Shown piece after piece: positions 57,047 through 64,000 of a DNA stretch of 64,000 nt; position 1 is the stretch's first letter, and each line of letters begins with the position of its first letter. The DNA lies in contig MQVO02000003.1 in the NCBI GenBank assembly GCA_001986395.2, forward strand, positions 992,001-1,056,000, written 5' to 3'. A model generated the notes under the pieces. The model ran no database searches, was not told the DNA's origin, and saw nothing but the letters and a program-made list of their open reading frames with translations. The translations under genes and the position numbers were made by a program. Source of the DNA: Irpex lacteus (lineage: Eukaryota > Basidiomycota > Agaricomycetes > Polyporales > Irpicaceae).

Positions 57047-59531
57047 TCACAAAGTGTCCCTAACGAACGACTCCGTATACTGAACGTGACCGGACACATC
57101 GTCATGATCATAGTCCTCATCATACTCATAAGATAACACCGGAAGTGTATCTCCTCTGTAGGAGGGAGAACGCGCAGTTTGCAGTACTGTGGGACGTCTG
57201 CGGCCAGTCGTTGATGATAGGCCGACGGATATTTGCGGTGGGGTGGGGGGAGGCGACGAGAGTTGGGATGTGAGGTTGAAGTAGCTGAGGGAAGAGGCTG
57301 GAGTATCGTGTATTCTTGGCTCCGGCGTGGATGGTCGCGACTTTCTACGTGTTCGCGGCGTGGTAGTGTTCTCGAGAGGAGACGCCGGACTTGGCGGGGT
57401 GGAGAGGTAAGACATCGGTTCTATGGAAGGCGAGGAAGATAGTTGAGTAAGAGGCGACGAGTATCCGGACAAGAGCTCGTCTGGCGAGCTGGCATTCGAC
57501 TCAGGAGGAGATGAGAGCGGTGATGATAAGTATGAGGCTGCATGCGATTGCGATGGAGGGGGTGTAAGAGGGGTATATGTCTTGTGTTGTTTGGAAGCAG
57601 CCATAGGAGGAATCCTGATGTAGAACTTCTTCACCATCGAGGCGAGAGATCCCGAAGGATCTTCATCTGACTCTGGTGCAGATGTGTCAGGAGTTGGAGG
57701 AGAAACCTTACGTCGTTTTGACGATGGTAGTTTCTTGCTCAACTTCTCGTCTCCCGCTTTCCGCTTCTTCGACGGAACGGCTGCAGGAGTTGTCTTCTGC
57801 AACGTCTTGCCCTTCGATTTCCCCTTTGGCTTCCCCTTAGACTTAACCTTTGCCTGGGCCTCAATCTCCGCTAAACGACGCTCCTGCTCTTTCTTGGTCG
57901 CCTCCGCTTCTGCTTTCATCTCCTCTCGTTTCTTCTTGCGTTCCAGCGCCGCCTCACGAGCCTGCTCTTCCTTCAACATCTCCTCTTGCACTAAACGAGC
58001 AAAGGACTGCGCATCTCCTCGTATCCAGACGTCGAAGACACCTTCCCACTCGCGTGTCGGCACAGGGAAATCAAGGTTGAGATAAATGGTCTTCACAGGG
58101 TGGTCCTCCTCCGCAGAAGGAGATACACCTGACGTCGACGTTTCACCTTGACTGGCAGTGGCCGCAGGGTTACGCGAATGGAGGGCCTTCGAGAATTCCC
58201 GCACCATGCGTTTCGTGCCCGGCACACGTAAACTCGTTCCCACCACAATCAGCAAGTCAGCCCCGGTCCGACCCTTCCCCTTTGAGTTTCCAACTAAGTC
58301 CCTCGCCACAACCCCGCCCACTTCTTCTCCATCCTTGTGCATCTCGTTATAGAGAACCACACTCGGCCTCAGCTTCCCCACGCCCCTCGATCGCTTCCCC
58401 ACCGCCTGCCTCGTCTCGTCCGTCTGACTGCAGTCCGGGCAGATGGGAAACGTCCCAGAGCTAAGGTTGCCGATGTATTGCTCCAAGGGGAATGAATGTA
58501 GACATATTTGACAATGCATAAATTGCAATGTGCCATGTAAAGGTATGCACCGAGGAGTTTCCGCAGGTGGCGTAGGAAGACGGTCGGCCTCATTTACGGA
58601 TGACCCCGGGACAGCGGTCTCAGAATCTGACACGCCTTTCGTTGAGCGAGGTTTGGAGCGTTTGATATCTAGCTCGGGGACGCCAAAAGTCAATCCAGCT
58701 TTCTGCTCCAGAGCATCGATATTCTGTGTGTAGACACGAAGGAGGCGTCCTTTATCATCGAGTGCTCGAAGCATGTCATGGAACGGCGTTGGTTGAGCGG
58801 TTTGTGCAAGCTCGGCGAGGCCGGCGATCATCTTGCAGAACAGCGCGGTAGTAGCTTCGGACTGGGGAACAGAAAGTCAGACAAGGTTGTGCGACAAGGA
58901 GTGCATTTGTGTGCCACGCGCTGCGGCGTGAAGGAGCTCTCTCCGTCAGGTTTGTGCACTAGGTGCCTTGACCGCGAAGCACCGGGCGGAAACAGTCACT
59001 AGGGACTGTAAACACAATCAAGGGAGCTAGCACGCAGCGCAGTCTGTGAAGACCGGCATGCAGGACGGCGACTAGAGATCGAGCAGCCCTTTCTCTGGCC
59101 AGCAGGCAGGCGCGTGACGGCTGAAAGCCTGAAAACTTTATAGACTCCACTCTTCGAGCATGTTGCAACTACAGAGAAGAGCAGGATAACTGATATGCTC
59201 ACGTTAAAAACCGATGCATCGAATAGGTCTTTGCCAGAGCTCAACGTCGAATGGTCCTTCTTCAACGTTTGGAACAACCCGGTCTCCGATCGGAAGTCTG
59301 GGATACCTGCGCGAACAGAGATTCCTGCTCCTAGAAAATGGCATATACAGGTTAATATTATTTCAGTAACGACAGCACATCGAGCATACCACATAGAATC
59401 GCTATACGCTTGGCTTTGAGGATAGTCTTGATGACCTTCTGGACATGCGTGGTTGGTTCGGTAGACGGTACGAGGAAGTGTGGTGATGGTGGCAACGGCG
59501 CTGAAGCATCCAGCGGAATAAAGACCGTCAT
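57047..59531 (-). CDS. HST3/HST4-type sirtuin (NAD-dependent histone deacetylase)
   Basis: Class I sirtuin; Hst3/Hst4 remove H3K56 acetylation after replication. Start ATG at 59531 (MTVFIPLDASAPLPPSPHFL). Exon 1 leads to RIAILC and, after an intron, GAGISVRAGIPDFRSETGLF (NAD motif). A 341-nt intron (58862-59202) follows. Then YTQNIDALEQKAGL, catalytic His in CIPLHGTLQFMHC, Zn Cys pairs HCQIC and CPDC, PSVVLYNEMHKDG and LLIVVGTSLRVPG. A Ser/Pro-rich insertion lies between the QNID motif and the catalytic His. After the core come a Lys/Glu-rich coiled coil, basic blocks (KSKGKPKGKSKGK) and a long Ser/Pro-rich tail ending at 57047. About 690 residues, longer than the yeast proteins. The acetyl-lysine target is inference from family. 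Confidence 0.88.
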
Positions 59532-59905
59532 TTGTGACGAGATTCAGCCTCGGTTTCGAGACCTGCGTCGACGCCCCGTCGGGAGTGGTGAGCGTCGAGG
59601 ATCAGGAGGAGCAAGGTCGGGTGGTGGGGAGGTTGAAGTTCGACGGCCTGGGTGACACAGGCCTAGGAGTTTAGTCAAGCGCCCGGTTGATTGACTTGAA
59701 TCAGTTTGGTAGAACGCTCATCATTATCGCGCTTATCTCCGTTTCTTACTCGCCTTAGATCGCGTATTCCCACACTTACAAACAGTCTAATCGACCAACA
59801 GAAGCGTTTCCCCTTCACCACTGCCACTCCTGCTATCACGGACTCGCATCACGGACTCTCATCGTGGCCGACAAGTTATTTACAACCAGCACACTTTCAG
59901 CAACT
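59532..59905. other. Intergenic between two minus-strand genes
   Basis: Promoter of the sirtuin and 3' end of the epimerase. Purine-rich around 59585-59650. No other feature seen. Confidence 0.45.
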
Positions 59906-60930
59906 CTATGTTGTATCAGTCTCACGATGAACCCATCCCAGTATTCGCTCCGCTTTGGAACAGTCAAAGAACCCCTTGCTCAAATCTTTCCCATCCTTCA
60001 CCGGGACATCTTTCCAATATTTTTCGTACAAGTCCTCAATCGCTTCCTCCGAGCTGGTCGAAGGAGCCGCGATGAAGAATGCCTCATGACCTACCCACTT
60101 GTTGCTGGCAACTGTGACAGCGAGCATAAATGCCTCTGCAGCCGACTCCTCTTGCACCCAGCCCCACAGGTCGTTCTTGCGCCGCTCGTGATCCGGGTCT
60201 GTCTTGCTTGCATACTCTCGACTCGGGATGACCCAGCTAGGGCGCAGACTTGCGACTCTCATAGTGGGATATCGGGCAACAATAGTGTCGGCTTGGATTT
60301 CGCAGATACTGTGTCGGCCAGCGAATGTCGTCAAGATAAGCGTATCGACTCGAACTTATGGAGCAAGGCTTGCACGTACAGTTTTGATAGACCATAGGGC
60401 TCATCTGGCTCCCTTGGGTGCTCCTCGTCTAGAGGGAGATAGTATAGCTTTGGCTTCACGCTCCAAACTAAACGCACAACATTCACCGAGGATGCCTGTG
60501 CCACTCGGGTGATACCTAGCTGAAGGTTGGTCAGAATTATGTCCAGGCTCTGCTTCGAAGTCAGACCTACCTCGGCTGCTGCGCGTAAGATGTTCCAGGA
60601 AAGGACCACATTACTGAGTTAAAGGTTAGCCTTTTGTATCAAAGTGTACGCCAATACATATGCTCACGTATTATGGGTCTTCACCAGATAATCAAATGGT
60701 TGTGGAACACCAGCCAAATGAATGACAGCTTCCGCACCCTTCAGCTCCCTCACGACATTCGTATAGTCTGTCAAATCCGCATTGGAATATGAGAATTCCG
60801 GGTGCTTGTAGAATTCGTATCGTAATGGTGTTCCGTGGTCGATGCCGTGAACTCTGTGGCCTTTTCTTAAAGCCAAAGCGACCACTTGTGTACCAACGCT
60901 GCCGTTGCAGCCTGTTACCACTATATACAT
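59906..60930 (-). CDS. NAD-dependent epimerase/dehydratase (extended SDR)
   Basis: Short-chain dehydrogenase of the extended (epimerase) type. Start MYIVVTGCNGSVGTQVVALA at 60930, with the TGxxGxxG nucleotide motif. Then FSYSNADLTDYTNVVRELKG, AEAVIHLAGVPQPFDYLVKT, NVVLSWNILRAAAEVGIT, RVAQASSVNVV and the catalytic YxxxK as DEPYGLSK. The C-terminal part is ADTIVARYPTMRVASLRPSW, ESAAEAFMLAVTVASNKWVG and FFDCSKAERILGWVHRETD. Four exons, about 300 residues. Sugar nucleotides or lipid-like substrates are possible; nothing nearby settles it. An in-frame ATG at 61035 would add 35 residues but they look unlike the family. Confidence 0.85.
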
Positions 60931-61649
60931 GGTTGTAGCTGTAGTGACTGTTCTGTCCAAGACGCACATCGCTGTCCCAGATGTATATATACATCCCCCG
61001 GCGGTAATAATGTACTTGGATACCAGTGCCGTCATCGCCTAGCGCGTTATTACTACTTAGTCTGGTATCGATCGAACTGTGTTTAGCAGACTCTTTGTCC
61101 GTACCTCGGTCATGCGAGCAACATGTTACGTCCTACCTTCTGCTCACCTGAGTCTAGGAATGTCGGAGAAAGAAAATCAAGCCACAGTTCTCAGCTCGCC
61201 TCCTCTTAGATGACTTCGATTACGACTTCTGATTCCTCGTGATCAGGCATGTCTTCGGTCGTTCTCCTTGCTCCTTGGCACTGAAAGTACAAGCTACGAT
61301 AAGCTAAAGAGACGGATTCTGTTGTACATATAGGCTTGTTGGTTGAAATCGAGAACACAGACCAAAGGTCGTTATTTTCCCTCATGCAAACGCTCACAGC
61401 CATTCTTTTACACCTTCCAATTTGGATCATACACCTCGATCAAACTGAGGCGCCGAGGAGTCTAGGCGTGCCATCATTTCGGCCACTGCCACCAAGCCGT
61501 CATAGTGACTTGTGTGTACCAGGCCTCAGCCCTTCATTCGAGACGAGAGCACCGCGAAGCACGTCCAAGGAATTTTTATTGACATTCAGCTTCCTTTAGA
61601 GACCGGTGAAGTCAACTCGTGGACTGTTACAGGGTGCTCATTCCAAAAC
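60931..61649. other. Divergent promoter region
   Basis: Between the epimerase (minus) and the TRP-like channel (plus). A TATA-like GATGTATATATACATCC palindrome lies at about 60977-60993 and could serve the epimerase. Short frames here (61336-61599 plus) show no domain. Confidence 0.4.
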
Positions 61650-64000
61650 ATGGCCCATGGTGACGCTGAGGAAGGGCATTGGCAGGAACTGCTGGCCCCA
61701 ACACCAGAATACTTGGCATCCCTCAAGGTGTTTCCTCTGATACCAAGTCTAAAGAAAGATATTGAAGTGAGTACTTCGTAAACTTCACGTGTTTGGATGT
61801 ACTCCAACTGAAGATTATGTTGTTTTAGACGGATATAGGTGAGCTACCACACTGACGAGAATGCGCAAAACATTAATGACCTTCACAGATTCTCCTCTTA
61901 GCTGGGAGTGAGCTCACAATTTATATTCAGCTTTTTCTACCAACAGCCTCTGACCCTACCGTTTCTTTCAGTGCCCTGACTGCGTCGGATATCAACTTTG
62001 CCATCATTCGCCCTTTGGTGTTCAAGTATGCAAAACTACAAAACATGGCTGTGGTCTACGCATGCTTCGTCGTGCGCTCCCACTTTCTATCAGAGGCTGA
62101 AGAAAATATCGCATATGCTGGGGTGATGTACTCCCGTGCGAGTGTGTGCGAGATTCTAGCCATGAAGTTGTTGAACCGGTTCTCCTCTAACAAGCTTCAA
62201 TTGGCTGCCACGCTTTCTGCCAGCTGGAACCCATTGTCTGGGGCACCAGAGTCCATTATAGATGAGGTCAGGGAAAACGTCGGCGGCGAAGACAATCTGA
62301 ACGACCCACAATGCGCTTTGGAGGTGAGCCTAGATCTAACGCTAGGAGGCTGTATTACGCTTAACTCTGTAAGATGGCTATTGCGACAGAATCCAAGCAT
62401 TTTCTATCATCCCCGCTTGTGCAGACAATCGTGGACGACATATATTACGGTCGCGTGGTGTTTTCAATAACCTCAACGCATTCAGTTTTAGCAGACAACT
62501 ACAAACCAAAACCAATAGAAGTGTACAATGTCCGCCGCGCCCCATTCTTGGACCATTACAGGCTTCGAGTGCCACGATATGGTGCAATTTTGGAGTTTCT
62601 CAACTTCGCTGTATTGCTCGGATTATTCCTTCTGGTGCTCTCAAGTAAGTATCATGACGAATTCGCTCTTGAAGTTTGTTTCTCACATTTACGGTACTAT
62701 TCAGCGAAAAATATTGATTACGTGACGCCATTCGAGGTGCTATTCATTATTTTCGCCACGGCATTCGCTCTCGAAGAGTATACAGCGTCTCAGGAGCACG
62801 GTTGGGATAGTAAGTACGTCACGTACTTCCCATATTGTTGACACTACTCACACGGCTTTCAGTCTATATTGCTAGTGTGCGTGGCACAACAGTGCCGAAA
62901 CATTTGTCCGAACTCTCACGTCTACCAACAGATTTGGAATGCGCTCGATGCCGCCTTCATAATCATATGGATACTGTATGCAGTTTTTCGCATAAGAGGG
63001 TTGGTTTACCACAATGGTGAGTGGAAACGCATCTCTAAGCCACCGAATTGTCTCTGATGACCAGGTAGCCGATTCTTCCGAGATGGCATTCGACATATTG
63101 GCTTGCGGAGCTTGCATTTTATTCCCTCGGTACGGTTCAATACGTTATTCTTCCACAATCTTCAACTGACTACTATGCTCACAGGCTAGCGTTCTTCGCC
63201 GTTAAGAATAACGTCGTGGTCTTGTACGTACTTGCTAATGTCGATGCAAGAATACACCGGCTGACATGTGATGGACAGAGCCCTACGGGCAATGGCAGCG
63301 GAATTTGTCTTCTTCATCTGCATAGCTGCCATATGCTTTTCCGGCCTGCTCTATACGCTTCACAGTCTGGGTACGTGTCTGGTACTCTCGTGTGCTGCTT
63401 GGTGCTGATATCTTCACAGCGGCCGGTACCTGGAGTGTCAAGTCAATCGCTTGGCTGATGGTTCAAATTTGGTTTGGAAACACGTATCTCAGCTTCGGAC
63501 AGGCTGAGAGTTTCCACCCTGTCTTCGGTCCGATTCTCATGACGTGCTTTGCCGCGTTGTCCAATACTTTGCTACTTACGAGTAAGTGTATTCCACTGAA
63601 ACTAAACATATTGCTCACGAACCTCTAGTTTTAATCTCGATTCTGTCGAATACATTCGCGCGTATTGATGCAGTGAGTCTCCCAACTCTAGAGTTCTTTC
63701 TTGTGCTGACACGCCGCTCCGTCCAGAATGCCAATCAAGAGGTAAAATAACTTAACCTGCTCCAAGGGGTGGGAAGTGCTAATCTTATATACGTAGTACC
63801 TCTTCCAATTTGCGATCTCTACCATAGAAGGGTTTGTCCACAAGTCCGTCACGTCAACTATGAAACTGATCAGGTCGCTCTTGACAGGTCCAAGTCCGAC
63901 GCGCTCTTCAGCTATCAGCCACCCTTCAACCTGTTCGCGTTTCTTATCCTGTGGCCTCTGTCATTCGTTCTGTCACCGAGGGCTCTCCACACAGTCAATG
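61650..64000 (+). CDS. YVC1-like TRP cation channel (runs off right edge)
   Basis: Fungal TRP channel of the Yvc1 type, known in yeast as a Ca2+-release channel of the vacuole. Start set at ATG 61650 (MAHGDAEEGHWQELLAPTPE). The cytosolic N-domain follows: SDINFAIIRPLVFKYAKLQN, VCEILAMKLLNRFSSNKLQL and ESKHFLSSPLVQTIVDDIYY. Membrane helices: YGAILEFLNFAVLLGLFLLV, PFEVLFIIFATAFALEEYTA, NALDAAFIIIWILYAVF, DILACGACILFPRLAFFAV, and AAEFVFFICIAAICFSGLLY. The pore region is IAWLMVQIWFGNTYLSF, then FHPVFGPILMTCFAALSNTL and LISILSNTFARIDANANQE (S6 and TRP-like exit). At the end are YQPPFNLFAFLILWPLSFVL and SPRALHTVN. Many short introns. The C-terminus lies outside the window. Confidence 0.87.

Overview
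The window looks like nuclear DNA of a filamentous basidiomycete, most likely an Agaricomycete. The coding content is eukaryotic and fungal, and almost every gene is cut by short introns (about 48 to 76 nt, GT..AG). Genes sit on both strands with no operons, and several proteins have the domain layout usual for wood- or soil-inhabiting basidiomycetes. The species cannot be named from this alone. Gene limits below are based on reading frames joined across plausible splice sites; exon boundaries were checked by eye only.

Layout from left to right (strand in brackets): start of an uncharacterised gene leaving the left edge (-); JJJ1/DNAJC21-type co-chaperone (-); TIM13 (+); NBS1/nibrin (-); protein phosphatase methylesterase PPE1 (+); RIX7/NVL AAA ATPase (-); F-box/LRR-like protein (+); DPB11/TopBP1/Rad4 (-); tRNA-Asp(GTC) (-); mitochondrial ribosomal protein uL30m (+); GH18 chitinase with a chitin-binding tail (-); sulfite oxidase-like molybdoenzyme 1 (-); DUF1748 mini-protein (+); Zn2Cys6 regulator (+); TMS1/SERINC (+); RAD51D-like recombinase paralogue (-); MGM1/OPA1 dynamin (+); SCP2 lipid carrier (-); DapA-family aldolase (+); Na/Ca-exchanger-like CaCA antiporter (-); sulfite oxidase-like molybdoenzyme 2 (-); a gene-poor 4.3 kb stretch; two tandem PHO84-type phosphate permeases (+,+); a secreted Ser-rich protein (-); small uncharacterised genes; SEM1/DSS1 (-); Gal80-like oxidoreductase (+); HST3/HST4-type sirtuin (-); NAD-dependent epimerase (-); and the first part of a YVC1-like TRP channel leaving the right edge (+).

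Most of the window is housekeeping: protein import and mitochondrial shape (TIM13, uL30m, MGM1, DUF1748), ribosome assembly (JJJ1, RIX7), and genome maintenance (NBS1, DPB11, RAD51D, DSS1, HST3/4). The accessory part is the 39 to 51 kb region with paralogous molybdoenzymes and the tandem phosphate permeases. I saw no complete transposon, no CRISPR, no viral genes and no clear secondary-metabolite cluster. The best leads are a GC-AG intron in the second phosphate permease, a conserved out-of-frame upstream reading frame shared by the two permeases, a three-copy RRAG motif in the NBS1 linker, and stop-free 3n introns in MGM1, one of which would add a hydrophobic segment next to the membrane anchor.
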